A program made the translations under genes and the position numbers. From Psychrobacter sp. I-STPA10 (lineage in GTDB: Bacteria > Pseudomonadota > Gammaproteobacteria > Pseudomonadales > Moraxellaceae), in contig NZ_VFYU01000012.1 of the NCBI RefSeq assembly GCF_021012795.1, positions 124,001-188,000 on the forward strand: a DNA stretch of 64,000 nt. Direction: 5' to 3'. A model generated the notes under the pieces. It saw nothing but the letters and a program-made list of their open reading frames with translations, was not told the DNA's origin and ran no database searches. The number at the start of each line of letters is the position of its first letter. Positions within the stretch are counted from its first letter, which is position 1. Shown here in pieces: positions 49,182 to 58,196 of this stretch.

Positions 49182-49520
49182 ATGGCTAGAACAGCAGATG
49201 TTGAATACAAAATGCGAATGACGCAAGAATTAAAAGATAAAATCAAAGCGTCTGCCGACCAATACAACCGTTCTATGAATGCGGATATTATTGCCCGTCT
49301 TGAAGAAAGCTTTAACACTCCATCTTTTGAACAACAAAATATTAACAAAGAACAATTGGAACATATTACAAATTTGGCTGGCACTGCATACTTGCTAACA
49401 TTAAGAAGTAAAATTGCCAATATGAGCGAAAAAGAAGCCTATGATACTATTATCCGTATCATGAACGAAGCGGCTCATGGCTTTAATGCTCTCGATAAAA
49501 AACCCCTACTCGATAAGTAG
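49182..49520 (+). CDS. Arc-family ribbon-helix-helix repressor
   Basis: 112 residues from the ATG with TTGGAG 6 bases upstream. The ribbon-helix-helix domain covers about 1-45: VEYKMRMTQELKDKIKASAD then NRSMNADIIARLEESF, the strand and two helices of P22 Arc and related repressors. The C-terminal 60 residues are an added helical part. It is divergent from the antirepressor gene, with two identical operators between, so it most likely represses both genes. The 3' end of the gene forms the arm of its own terminator. Confidence 0.85.
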   Translation: MARTADVEYKMRMTQELKDKIKASADQYNRSMNADIIARLEESFNTPSFEQQNINKEQLEHITNLAGTAYLLTLRSKIANMSEKEAYDTIIRIMNEAAHGFNALDKKPLLDK

Positions 49521-49529
49521 GGGTTTTTT
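49497..49529. terminator. Terminator overlapping the end of the Arc-like gene
   Basis: AAAACCCCTACT / AGTAGGGGTTTT with a 5-base loop and T/A-runs on both sides. It includes the stop codon and also faces the convergent minus-strand gene. Confidence 0.85.
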
Positions 49530-49533
49530 AACA

Positions 49534-50106
49534 TCAAGTCTCAAACAACAATGGTCGCAGTTTTTGAAAAATCACATTTTGTTTGACTACCTCGCTACGC
49601 CCTGAGCTGGACGCTTCCGCCTCGCACTCTTTCACACCAACAATCCATGATTTTTGTAGCGAAGTCTCTTTATTTGTCTTGGGGTGAACAAAGCCGACTG
49701 TCAATTTAAAGGCATATTTTTTTGGCTCATTGACTGTGCCATCTTTATTAAAAGCCAATCTACGACACGCTAAAAATGATTTGCCAATATGGGCTTCAGT
49801 AGTCTCCAAAAATGTGACATTTGTTGTGTCATTCGATTTTTGTGTCAGATAACCACATTGATACGCGCCTGCGTAAAAACTCTCTGACTCATTACTACCC
49901 AGACTCAAGCTTGCATCGGTCGCCAAATAACATAACGACTCATTATCAAACCAGGGCGCATCCACTCTTAAACCAAAAATATTTTCAATGCGTACAAAAT
50001 ACACAGCTTGCAATAGCAAGTCATATATTTTAACTTGTCCATAGATTTTTTTAAGTTCGGTCATATTTAACGCTGGGTGCAAGCTCTGATTTACATTATT
50101 CATCAT
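49534..50106 (-). CDS. Phage structural protein candidate downstream of portal
   Basis: 190 residues; starts with ATG codons overlapping the portal stop (…GAT GAA TAA), so translation is coupled. Mixed alpha/beta, no signal, five cysteines. The end EAEASSSGRSEVVKQNVIFQKLRPL is Ser/Arg-rich. It closes the structural operon before the convergent Arc-like gene. The family is not recognised; head- or tail-associated by position. Confidence 0.5.
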   Translation of the reverse strand: MMNNVNQSLHPALNMTELKKIYGQVKIYDLLLQAVYFVRIENIFGLRVDAPWFDNESLCYLATDASLSLGSNESESFYAGAYQCGYLTQKSNDTTNVTFLETTEAHIGKSFLACRRLAFNKDGTVNEPKKYAFKLTVGFVHPKTNKETSLQKSWIVGVKECEAEASSSGRSEVVKQNVIFQKLRPLLFET

Positions 50107-51703
50107 CAAGCCCTAATTCATCGGGTAGATCATCATCTTGTGCATATCGAGTCTCGCCCATCGCCTGATTATCTATATTTTGACCGTCTATTGGCATCAT
50201 CGGCTTAGGCTCAATCGCCTCTGCGATTTTCTCTGCTTGCGCCATATCCATACCTAAATCATCTTCTAATATAAGTTGGTTAACCTCTTTACCCATATTA
50301 GTCTCTTTAAGCATGGCTACCGTCTGTAGCGTCATCATTGTGGTATTTGCTCGATTTTGTTTATTATTAAGTGCTTGAGTGGCGGCTGCATTTTGATCAC
50401 TATAAAAATCAAATGCCCACGGATATTCACCATCTTTAAAATACTCACCATATTTGATACCCCAGTGAATACTCATAATATGATTATAAGCATCAATTAA
50501 CGCTTGACGTATCATCGTTGAGCGTCGCATGATTTGTGCTGAGGTATAAAAGGCTGCACCATCACCCAAACCGCCTGCCAGCATATCTGCCCAGCCAATC
50601 AGTGATAAATCTATACCTAACCCACCTGCCAATCGCCTCAAATTGACCATTAATGTGCCTTCATTTAATGGCGTACTACGCTGTGATAAGTCACCCACTG
50701 ACTGTAAGATTTGCTTTTCACCCCATTGCGGCATCACATGGTATTGCGTGCCATATAACGCCTCGCCCCCCTCAAATGCCTCTTCAACTTTATCACGATA
50801 ATTGATAAGCATTTTTTCTAAGGCTGCTTTATATTTCTTTTGCTGGGCTGGTGGCATACCCTCCATGTTCATGGTTAAAAATGCTTGTCTGACACTATCA
50901 GCTATCTGTTGATTATTAAGACCTGCCCGGGCAATAGTGACATCTTTCCACGGCTCTTCTATCTGATACAAGAACGAACCTCCAACATCGGCAGGTAATA
51001 ACGGACAATCACTTTGTATGTCATAAGTTAATATCTTGCTGTCTTGCCATACTTGTAGTGGTACTTGCGGCACGATATCGACTCGCTGCATCTTCACCCG
51101 CAGCAACTGACTTGGATTTAACTTAGCAATTGTTCGTTGTTTGTCTTCATCTTCTAAAGCATGGAATCCTATGGTCTTACCACCTTGTTCAAAAGGCATA
51201 ATCAGTGGGGGTGCAGTATGACGATTATTCATTAAATCATAGACACCCCGCCTATTATCGCTATAAATACGCGCATAGCTGTCACCATAAACGATGGCTT
51301 GGCGACATAAAGCAAAAGCATAACGATTTAGTAAAGGTCCTATTGTCTTCTCTTCACGTTCGACTTTTTTACGTAAATCCTCCGCACGTCGCCCCTTGCC
51401 TCTTACTCGCTCATGTGGTGTGATAAAAATGGTATCACCTGTGGACTCATGCCCACCCAAAGCTGCAGTGACATGCAAGCCCAATGCTTCACCTATTTGT
51501 GGGTCTTTAAGCATTAAGTCCCACATGGTGTAAATCTGCTGCCTTGTACGTGGTTTATTGTCTTTATGATGAATATTACCCAGCCCTTGCTGATTTAATA
51601 ATTCATAATTTCTATCCACATCATGAATACTTGCAGATTTATCATGTTGCTGAGCAATACGGTTATCTGTGAGCATGTTTGCTAAAAACTTTTGTATTTT
51701 CAT
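50096..51703 (-). CDS. Phage portal protein
   Basis: 535 residues. Typical portal pattern: RTRQQIYTMWDLMLKDPQIGEALGLH near the start, a middle beta region (FALCRQAIVYGDSYARIY), a DIVPQVPL loop, and the helical stem/crown region SLIGWADMLAGGLGDGAAFYTSAQIMRRSTMIRQALIDAYNHIM (about 375-420; conserved in myovirus portals), ending in an acidic tail. The dodecameric portal is the DNA gate of the capsid. It lies just after the tail-spike gene on the same strand. Confidence 0.78.
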   Translation of the reverse strand: MKIQKFLANMLTDNRIAQQHDKSASIHDVDRNYELLNQQGLGNIHHKDNKPRTRQQIYTMWDLMLKDPQIGEALGLHVTAALGGHESTGDTIFITPHERVRGKGRRAEDLRKKVEREEKTIGPLLNRYAFALCRQAIVYGDSYARIYSDNRRGVYDLMNNRHTAPPLIMPFEQGGKTIGFHALEDEDKQRTIAKLNPSQLLRVKMQRVDIVPQVPLQVWQDSKILTYDIQSDCPLLPADVGGSFLYQIEEPWKDVTIARAGLNNQQIADSVRQAFLTMNMEGMPPAQQKKYKAALEKMLINYRDKVEEAFEGGEALYGTQYHVMPQWGEKQILQSVGDLSQRSTPLNEGTLMVNLRRLAGGLGIDLSLIGWADMLAGGLGDGAAFYTSAQIMRRSTMIRQALIDAYNHIMSIHWGIKYGEYFKDGEYPWAFDFYSDQNAAATQALNNKQNRANTTMMTLQTVAMLKETNMGKEVNQLILEDDLGMDMAQAEKIAEAIEPKPMMPIDGQNIDNQAMGETRYAQDDDLPDELGLDDE

Positions 51704-51718
51704 GTGCTCACCTATATA

Positions 51719-52282
51719 TTAATTGGGTTTATCAGTGCTACTTTTGCCATTTTTGACACCTGGATGTGTATGTGATTTAAGCGACACGCCACCACCATTA
51801 ACATCTGTAGTAGCTGTGATTTTCCCCGTTGTTTTTTGATTACCTGTATGTTTGATATCAGCATTAACAGTCAGATTATCAGCATTAATAGTCATATTAA
51901 CCGCATTAATAGTCACTGTATCCCCTGCTATTTCGATTAAATCAGTGGCTTTGATGGTTGCTCTTGAACGTGCTAATAACTCAATATTTTTTTGGCGAAT
52001 ACGACGCACATCAGTGACTGCCCTACTTTTACCATGACGACGATAGAAAGCCACCACAGGCATTGTAGTATCACCTTGCTCAAAAAACACCCAAACATCT
52101 GCCCCTGCTATTAACTCTCGCTCGGTATCTAAGTCATCATCACCAATCGGATAAGCAATCATGGCATGAATACCTTCAGGCACGCCATCAGTTAACCCTG
52201 CAATACTCACCATAGCAGTACGTTCATTTTTATCGTAAGAAACCAAGACGGCAGGAAATAAAAAAGGTGATGTTAAGTTCAA
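51719..52282 (-). CDS. Baseplate spike protein (gpV/gp5-type)
   Basis: 187 residues. The N-terminal OB-fold-like part (about 1-90: VLVSYDKNERTAMVSIAGL.. DVWVFFEQGDTTMPVV) is followed by a beta-helix repeat (DTVTINAVNMTINADNLTVNADIKHT) and the tip GGGVSLKSHTHPGVKNG. The HTH iron-binding motif at the apex is the hallmark of contractile-tail membrane-piercing spikes. It overlaps the upstream hub-type gene by four bases. Confidence 0.88.
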   Translation of the reverse strand: MNLTSPFLFPAVLVSYDKNERTAMVSIAGLTDGVPEGIHAMIAYPIGDDDLDTERELIAGADVWVFFEQGDTTMPVVAFYRRHGKSRAVTDVRRIRQKNIELLARSRATIKATDLIEIAGDTVTINAVNMTINADNLTVNADIKHTGNQKTTGKITATTDVNGGGVSLKSHTHPGVKNGKSSTDKPN

Positions 52283-53178
52283 ATCAAAGCTCCCTGCTCA
52301 CTAATTTGTGCCAGCCATGCACGAGTTGCCGTGATTGGCGCACCACCCAATACACCTGAGTCATAGCGATGCACGCCTGTTAATACAACATACTTTTGCC
52401 CCTCTATACTCACTAAATTACCTGCATTTAGCTGTTCATCTAGCTGTCTAGTAATGGTAGCTTTGGTAACTAAAATACGGCGTAGATTTTGTAATTCTCG
52501 CGCCTGAGCACGGGGGTAGTAGTTGATAGCCCGTTGTGGGTGTGCATTGCCAATGATTTGTGTACCATCGTCATCAATGGTTAAATAATTGGTATTGTCA
52601 TGACGAATGGCGTTAGGATTATTTATAAATTGGACTGTGCTTTTATCGTAAGGGGTTGCGTCACCATTAAATAGCTCATTAATCCTAATAATAGATAAGC
52701 GATTGTCAAAAAACCGCACCACGGCTGCCTCTTTTTGTAGTGCTGCAGCGATACGAACTGTCGGTAAATGCCCTTTTAAGCAGATAAAGCCGCCTAATTT
52801 CATATCGTCTTTAATACGCAGCTTTGCACCTAGTGCCCGATACGCCTCGTTAAAACTGGTATTAGTTAGGCTTGTGGCTCGACTGGCAACGCCTAACAAG
52901 GCACTACAACCTGCCAGCACAGCAATAATATGTAGGGCAGCGATACGCTTGCCATCTTTTACTGATTGAGTATTAATAATTTGTGATTTAACAACTTCTA
53001 ATTGTATGTCTTGATTGGTAGTAATGATATGACCTGTATTTAGTAACTCTTTTAATTTATCATTGGCTTTTACAACCAACTCAAGTGATACTGGTACTGG
53101 CACAAGGTCTGTACGATAAATAGCACTGATTAAGTCGCTACCATCAATGCTACTGCCATCACCCAAATACAGCTTCAT
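52279..53178 (-). CDS. Tail hub protein candidate (gp27/gpD-type)
   Basis: 299 residues, beta-rich. The N-terminus has VPVPVSLELVVKANDKLKELL and the C-terminus NAGNLVSIEGQKYVVLTGVHRYD, the pattern of hub proteins that carry the spike. It ends inside the spike gene start by an ATGA overlap, and hub and spike are normally adjacent. Assignment rests on that order; the sequence itself is not recognised. Confidence 0.55.
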   Translation of the reverse strand: MKLYLGDGSSIDGSDLISAIYRTDLVPVPVSLELVVKANDKLKELLNTGHIITTNQDIQLEVVKSQIINTQSVKDGKRIAALHIIAVLAGCSALLGVASRATSLTNTSFNEAYRALGAKLRIKDDMKLGGFICLKGHLPTVRIAAALQKEAAVVRFFDNRLSIIRINELFNGDATPYDKSTVQFINNPNAIRHDNTNYLTIDDDGTQIIGNAHPQRAINYYPRAQARELQNLRRILVTKATITRQLDEQLNAGNLVSIEGQKYVVLTGVHRYDSGVLGGAPITATRAWLAQISEQGALI

Positions 53179-53702
53179 GGCAGCCCTCGATAGCCAGTTG
53201 CATAAAGACTACGACTAACCCAATGTCTAGGCTCACCATCACGTTTACTATCCGTTAAATCAACTGTAAACGGTTCACACTGGAACGCCTCTTTTTGCAT
53301 TTGTAAAACAGCCTCCTTATAAAGCATATCGGCTTCTGATTTAGACGGTCCAGAAGGTGCAACACCTAAGCCTTGCGCCCCTTCCATACGACCCGCTTGC
53401 AATACCTCACAATGCGCCCGAAGTACTGGCTCAATAATCACCCACTCATCAGTGGCTAGTTGTGTGGTTTCGTTGATATCTAACACAACTAAGCTATTGG
53501 TTAAATCACCATCAATATCATCAGGCTTGATTTGCAATCCACCCGCCCAACCAACATACTTTTTAGTGTCCTCAATTAAAAACTTAGTCACCTCGCTAAG
53601 CATGAGTGATGAACCACTTGTCAATAACTCATCATATAATGTTTGAGCAATCTCATTGATAGTGCCTGCACTATAACTGGGTATTGCATTTAGATTAGCC
53701 AT
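53175..53702 (-). CDS. Phage structural or neck protein, unknown
   Basis: 175 residues, soluble, alpha/beta. Residues about 75-105 (DEWVIIEPVLRAHCEVLQAGRMEG) look like part of a tail-completion or head-tail connector fold. It overlaps the hub gene by four bases and starts five bases after the tube-like gene, so it belongs to the tail operon. Family unknown. Confidence 0.5.
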   Translation of the reverse strand: MANLNAIPSYSAGTINEIAQTLYDELLTSGSSLMLSEVTKFLIEDTKKYVGWAGGLQIKPDDIDGDLTNSLVVLDINETTQLATDEWVIIEPVLRAHCEVLQAGRMEGAQGLGVAPSGPSKSEADMLYKEAVLQMQKEAFQCEPFTVDLTDSKRDGEPRHWVSRSLYATGYRGLP

Positions 53703-53707
53703 TATAT

Positions 53708-54331
53708 TTACCCATAGATGGTTACATTATTACCAGAGGACTGCGGGGTTAGGTGGCCAAAGTTGTTTAGTGCATTGGTCAATACATTGGCAAAAACATC
53801 TTCACTGCCTGACGATCCTAACTTGCCTGACTGCCCAAAATACATATATCGGCAGCCTGCTTGCACTTGCAAAATCTGACTGCGACTAGCAGAGTCAATT
53901 TCACCACCTCCATCAGCAAAGGTAACTGCACAGTCAATAATTTCATACTCACGCTGACCTTTAATTTCATTGCCATCACCAACAAAACCATCATAAATGC
54001 GGGCAGATGGCAAGATGCCACCATAGACATTAACAATTTTTTCAGCAAAGTCGGCAATGACACCAGATTCTGTTTCAATCATGGTCCACTGCGATTCAAA
54101 GCTAGTTTTCGGTACACCAGCCACATGAGCTGCCAAGCCTCGCGCATAATCAACATCAGCAGCATCATTATTAGTGACCATTGGACGCTGAAAATTTTGA
54201 ATAAGTACATATAAGTTTTCAAAGCCTTCAGGTACAAGCACAGCGTTACACGCCAGCATCGCTGCACCTAAGCTTTTGCTAGTTTCATATTGTCTGCGAT
54301 ATGCTTGCAGTGTGGGGAGATTGTTTTTCAT
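53708..54331 (-). CDS. Tail tube-like protein
   Basis: 207 residues. TSKSLGAAMLACNAVLVPEGFENLYVLIQN, then EIKGQREYEIIDCAVTFADG and ILQVQAGCRYMYFGQ give the beta-strand pattern of tail tube subunits. The start codon sits 7 bases after an AGGG that lies in the 3' arm of a hairpin, and a GGAACACCCC box is 61-70 bases upstream. High late expression would fit a major tail protein. Tube assignment is tentative. Confidence 0.5.
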   Translation of the reverse strand: MKNNLPTLQAYRRQYETSKSLGAAMLACNAVLVPEGFENLYVLIQNFQRPMVTNNDAADVDYARGLAAHVAGVPKTSFESQWTMIETESGVIADFAEKIVNVYGGILPSARIYDGFVGDGNEIKGQREYEIIDCAVTFADGGGEIDSASRSQILQVQAGCRYMYFGQSGKLGSSGSEDVFANVLTNALNNFGHLTPQSSGNNVTIYG

Positions 54332-54401
54332 AAAAAAACCCTATCGTAAGTAGATAGGGTTATTTTGAGGGAAGTTGAAAGATAGTAAGTGGGGGTGTTC
54401 C
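54332..54401 (-). promoter_or_regulatory. Late leader A: GGAACACCCC box and SD-burying hairpin
   Basis: On the minus strand GGAACACCCC (54392-54401) is followed by TACTAT, then a hairpin AACCCTATC / GATAGGGTT (54337-54361) with a T-run running into the ATG. The SD AGGG is in the hairpin's 3' arm. Nearly the same leader is found at 57745-57817. Confidence 0.65.
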
Positions 54402-54408
54402 GAATAAA

Positions 54409-55017
54409 TCAAAAAGGCGAAAAATTACCAACATGAAATCTCTGCCCTGCTAATGCCACCCCTAACCCACTTGTCTGTGTATTAAAACTAATCGCAATCT
54501 CTGGCACAATTTGCCACGGTACAAGTCTAGTTAAAATAGGTGTGAGTTCAGATAGCTCAGTAATGTCAACCTGTGCATCAAGTTTAATACGGATACGGCT
54601 GGTCAAAAAAACATCATTACTTTGAGTTTCTTTTAGATAGTTTGGATATTGTGCGGCAAACCTCTTAGAATGCCAAAGCCTTACAATCTCGTTTTGCTGT
54701 GGATACAGCATATCAAGTACAAACTGTAAAAAGCCTAAACCACGCTCACTTGCCAATGCCGACCAATTTGCATAAATAATGCTCATTATTTTGTCAGACA
54801 GTCCACCATCATCACGTCGTAAAACTACCAAACCATCAAGCTTAGTAAATCTCTCAACCACAGTACGGCTACCTTGCCATGGTGCACCATAATCAAATAA
54901 ATCTTGTAATTCACTATCAAGATGTTGGCTAATAAGATTATCAAATAAACTGGCCATTGCTCGCTCAAGCTCATTTGCTTTGTGACTATGATTAATAATA
55001 GCAACAAAATCACTCAC
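54409..55017 (-). CDS. Baseplate wedge-type protein (gpI/gp53-like position)
   Basis: 202 residues. ERAMASLFDNLISQHLDSEL and LRRDDGGLSDKIMSIIYANWSALASERGLGFLQFVLD are helical; the end is beta (FNTQTSGLGVALAGQRFHVGNF). It follows baseplate J directly, the usual place of the gpI-type protein that links the baseplate to tail fibres. Family match not certain. Confidence 0.55.
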   Translation of the reverse strand: MSDFVAIINHSHKANELERAMASLFDNLISQHLDSELQDLFDYGAPWQGSRTVVERFTKLDGLVVLRRDDGGLSDKIMSIIYANWSALASERGLGFLQFVLDMLYPQQNEIVRLWHSKRFAAQYPNYLKETQSNDVFLTSRIRIKLDAQVDITELSELTPILTRLVPWQIVPEIAISFNTQTSGLGVALAGQRFHVGNFSPF

Positions 55018-55044
55018 TTGCTGTTACCTCTCTTACAATGCTTA

Positions 55045-56502
55045 TTACAATGTCCAAAGCGCATTACCTGTATCTGCTGTACGTGTCAAATTAACCGTAA
55101 TGCTATCTTCACTTAAAAACACCCACTGATGCGGCTTAATAAGATTGTCTGATGTCTCGCCACTGACGGTAAAATCACTAATACGGTCTTGAAAAGCAGG
55201 AATACTGGTACGTATACGTGTAGCAATCTCTTGTAAGTTGAATCCGTCAATATTGGGGTGACTGGCAGCCAGTGATTTTTTGCCATAGCTTGCCAGCAAT
55301 AACTCTTTAATTTGAGTTTGTACTGCGGATATATCATGTACTGCTGCCAATCTACCAGTGATAGCAATTTGATAGGGTCTATCTTCTACTGCTTTTACTC
55401 GCACCCGACCTTCTAGCAAGCTATCTGCTCGTGCCACCATCTGCCTAATATCTTTAATCAGTTGCTCACGTTCGCCATCGTACTTTGCAACAACTGTCAA
55501 ATTTAAATGATTAATACTATCTAGTGATGCGCCATAGTATTTTTCATGTGTGGTTTCATTCCAGATTGCCATATAGTCAAAGCGATTCATAAAGTGCCAG
55601 CGCACTAAAAAATCAAAATTACCCATAAACACAGCGTTACGGTCATACATCGAAGGGAAACTTGCTAATAAACGCAACTGAGCAACGGTTAAAGGATTTG
55701 CGCCAATACGCACCATGTCGCCCTGGTGAAAATAAAGATTTAGCTTGGTCTCATCATTGGTATAGATGTTAACCAATGCTGCTTGTTTTAAGCCATTGGG
55801 GTCTACCTCACCATAACATTGTGTAATAGCAACCTCATACACCTCACCCGCTTGTACTGTTTTTCCTGCACGCACACTGTCACCAAAGGTAATGCTCAGA
55901 TTGGTTAAATCATCACTATGTATGCTATATACTGGCTCATCAATACCAGCATTCATAAACTTTGGTGTGTGTCGATATATCTCACCTGTTGTTGTATTGG
56001 TCACACCAATACCTGCAAAATAAGCATCGTCAGTCGTTGCCACAGTTAAATTATAAAAAGGCTCATTGACTGGCACAGTCATGGTAATACGATTGATTTC
56101 ACTTTGTTCAGCCAATACTTTTTTTGTTTCACCTGCTATTAATGTGGTCGATGACATCAATCGCCATTGTCTACCTGTACCATCATCAATTTGCCGCCCT
56201 TGAGACAGGCTAATGGTATGCTCACTGTGGTTTTCTATAGTAATAAGGTGCTGACAGGGTGTAGCCACTGGCAAAATACCTTTATTAATAGCGTCGGCAA
56301 TGATGGTTCTATCTTTAGATTTAATAAATGGCTCAATGATATTGATATCATTATCACGAGATAGCCAAACCACAGTTTCAACAATACTGGTAAGCATGGC
56401 ACGTACAGTTGGGTCACCTGCCCGCCATCGCTCTGCAATCTCTGTATAGTCATTAATATTACTGCCAATACTGGCAATTAGTTTACTGCGCTCTAGTGTC
56501 AT
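55045..56502 (-). CDS. Baseplate assembly protein J (gpJ/gp6-type)
   Basis: About 485 residues from the ATG with AGGAT 5 bases upstream; an earlier start would add 11 residues without SD. The C-terminal half carries the J-type wedge signature: INHLNLTVVAKYDGEREQLIKDIRQMVARADSLLEGRVRVKAVEDRPYQIAITGRLAAVHDISAVQTQIKELLLASYG, then IRTSIPAFQDRISDF. The N-terminal part is beta-rich. It overlaps the gp25-like gene by 20 bases. Baseplate wedge component of contractile tails. Confidence 0.75.
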   Translation of the reverse strand: MTLERSKLIASIGSNINDYTEIAERWRAGDPTVRAMLTSIVETVVWLSRDNDINIIEPFIKSKDRTIIADAINKGILPVATPCQHLITIENHSEHTISLSQGRQIDDGTGRQWRLMSSTTLIAGETKKVLAEQSEINRITMTVPVNEPFYNLTVATTDDAYFAGIGVTNTTTGEIYRHTPKFMNAGIDEPVYSIHSDDLTNLSITFGDSVRAGKTVQAGEVYEVAITQCYGEVDPNGLKQAALVNIYTNDETKLNLYFHQGDMVRIGANPLTVAQLRLLASFPSMYDRNAVFMGNFDFLVRWHFMNRFDYMAIWNETTHEKYYGASLDSINHLNLTVVAKYDGEREQLIKDIRQMVARADSLLEGRVRVKAVEDRPYQIAITGRLAAVHDISAVQTQIKELLLASYGKKSLAASHPNIDGFNLQEIATRIRTSIPAFQDRISDFTVSGETSDNLIKPHQWVFLSEDSITVNLTRTADTGNALWTL

Positions 56503-56809
56503 AATAATCCTGATTGATGGTATCTGTACTATCACCTAAATAAATATCAATACTACCCACTGACAAATAAACTTTGACCGTATCAAATCCCACTGTCTCT
56601 GAATGTACGCTTAAGCTGCTGTCATCAAATTGATTAAGCAAAGGAATGTCTTGACGCAATTTAATTAATAGCTCATCTGCTTTTGTGCTACTAAGCTCTT
56701 GTAGCAGCATTGAGCGCAAATCTGCGCCATACCCCTGTCCAAAGTAGCTATTTACAGGAGTATCTAGCCAATGATTAATCATATTAATAACTGTTTGCGT
56801 ACCTATCAT
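56483..56809 (-). CDS. gpW/gp25-like baseplate protein
   Basis: 108 residues, the size of T4 gp25/P2 gpW. The layout INMINHWLDTPVNSYFGQGYGADLRSMLLQEL, LLIKLRQDIPLL, then beta strands SSLSVHSETVGFDTVKVYLSVG fits the lysozyme-like gp25 fold, which starts sheath assembly. It precedes baseplate J and overlaps it, the conserved W-J order. Confidence 0.72.
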   Translation of the reverse strand: MIGTQTVINMINHWLDTPVNSYFGQGYGADLRSMLLQELSSTKADELLIKLRQDIPLLNQFDDSSLSVHSETVGFDTVKVYLSVGSIDIYLGDSTDTINQDYYDTRAQ

Positions 56810-57195
56810 TATCTATTCTGCCGTTGTATCGCACCAATATCTATATAACTGCTATGACGCAATGCTACTAAAAGTAATGTTAGCCATATCATTACAGTGC
56901 CCACCAAACCAACAATAATCAGCAATCCAATTCCACTGATACCAAAGGATTGAGTTTTAATCATTAATGCTGCAAACCGCCAACATAAAAATATCCAGAT
57001 TAAAATAAAAGGAATAGAGGCAATGCTAACTTTTATCGCCAATTTACCGATGGCAATGGCCAATAGTTCGGTTGAGATACGATGATTAATATCTGTAACC
57101 CGTGCGATGATATCAAAGTACATAAATGCCAACATTACCCAAACGCAACCGCTTAAAGCGGCATCAATAATATAAGCATTTGCCATGTCTAACAT
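56809..57195 (-). CDS. Membrane protein in the tail operon
   Basis: 128 residues from the ATG with GAGGTGG upstream. Three hydrophobic segments (about 10-28, 57-73, 87-110) and a short basic end. It sits between tail genes and shares its last base with the gp25-like gene. A membrane protein inside a tail operon is unusual; it could be a second holin, a superinfection-exclusion protein or an assembly-site anchor. No family recognised. Confidence 0.6.
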   Translation of the reverse strand: MLDMANAYIIDAALSGCVWVMLAFMYFDIIARVTDINHRISTELLAIAIGKLAIKVSIASIPFILIWIFLCWRFAALMIKTQSFGISGIGLLIIVGLVGTVMIWLTLLLVALRHSSYIDIGAIQRQNR

Positions 57196-57207
57196 AACCA
57201 ACCACCT

Positions 57208-57744
57208 CTAACCTGACTTCTGAGATTTAATTTGCGCCAACTGCTCTTCAAGTTGTGCTTTTTCCGTCTGTTTGAGTTCAATTTGAGCATCAAGCTCTTT
57301 AGCTTGTTCAAGCAAGGCATTACGTTGTTGTGCTTTGTTTTTTGGTGCGCTTGATTTTTTAGCGGTAGTATTTTTAGGCTTAATATTTGCTTGTTTTTTA
57401 TCAAACGCTGATTGGCCCTGAACAATTGTGTTAGCAATAACATCAACCGAGGCGTTAAATGCTGGCTTGTAACTATTATCATAATCACCAGATAACACCT
57501 GCCGCTTACCGTTGATATCTATGCGAAAAATATCTAGATGAGCATCATCTCCCATCAATCGCACATATAATTTAACTTGCTGGCCATTTTCTAATACCAG
57601 GTTAACTGGTTTGACGCTAGCCCCAGATATACGCTTTACGCGCTCAGGCTCAACAATGGGAATAGATTGTTTGGTTGATTTAGCCAGTCGATTGACAAAA
57701 TCTTTGATGAGTGGTGTTTTTTTGGTAATGTCAGATAACTTCAT
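57208..57744 (-). CDS. Charged phage protein with C-terminal coiled coil
   Basis: 178 residues from the ATG that lies 9 bases after AGGG in a leader hairpin. The N-terminal globular part (about 35-105) includes VNLVLENGQQVKLYVRLMGDD and HLDIFRIDINGKRQVL, a beta-rich fold reminiscent of small phage anti-restriction/internal proteins of the Dar group, but only weakly. Residues about 120-178 are Lys/Gln-rich coiled coil. Preceded by the GGAACACCCC late box. Function unknown. Confidence 0.5.
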   Translation of the reverse strand: MKLSDITKKTPLIKDFVNRLAKSTKQSIPIVEPERVKRISGASVKPVNLVLENGQQVKLYVRLMGDDAHLDIFRIDINGKRQVLSGDYDNSYKPAFNASVDVIANTIVQGQSAFDKKQANIKPKNTTAKKSSAPKNKAQQRNALLEQAKELDAQIELKQTEKAQLEEQLAQIKSQKSG

Positions 57745-57817
57745 AAAAAATAACCCTAGCATATAGATGATAGGGTTATTTTGAGGGAAGTTAAGAGATA
57801 GTAAGTAGGGGTGTTCC
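57745..57817 (-). promoter_or_regulatory. Late leader B: GGAACACCCC box and SD-burying hairpin
   Basis: GGAACACCCC at 57808-57817 on the minus strand, then TACTTACTATC as in leader A, a shared CTTCCCTCAAAATAACCCTA stretch, and hairpin AACCCTA / TAGGGTT (57752-57777) just before the ATG. Confidence 0.65.
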
Positions 57818-57824
57818 TAAATTA

Positions 57825-58121
57825 TTACTCAATAGTAACTGATAATGCAGTTAGTGTTTGCTGTGCGATTTTTCCTGAATTTCCCACATTTTCATTAAAC
57901 GTGTTGTAAATTGGTAATAAAATAATTTGGTAATTACTGTGACTATTATCTTTTGTCAGAAAACTCATCACCTCTTCAGCACTAGCTTGTGCTATAGAAT
58001 TTAGTCGAGTATTACTAACATACGAATACAGTTCACAATCATTTGTATAAGCCCAGCCATGAGGTATAGGTATCCAACTCACTGTTTCAATTGTCTTTAA
58101 ATGTTTAGCTAAATCTAACAT
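57825..58121 (-). pseudogene. Tail-fibre-like fragment, in frame with the upstream fibre gene past a stop
   Basis: 98 codons from the first ATG, with no SD. The frame is open upstream to the TAA of the fibre gene at 58197 and is the same frame. Between them it encodes LTSATNDTAVENGFTPKAFA, the type of repeat found near the ends of phage tail fibres. So a single TAA appears to split a longer fibre gene. Alternatively a separate short protein or low-level stop readthrough. Confidence 0.5.
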
Positions 58122-58196
58122 TTGTGCAAATGCTTTAGGTGTGAACCCATTTTCAACAGCTGTATCATTTGTTGCTGAGGTTAATTTGATATGTAA

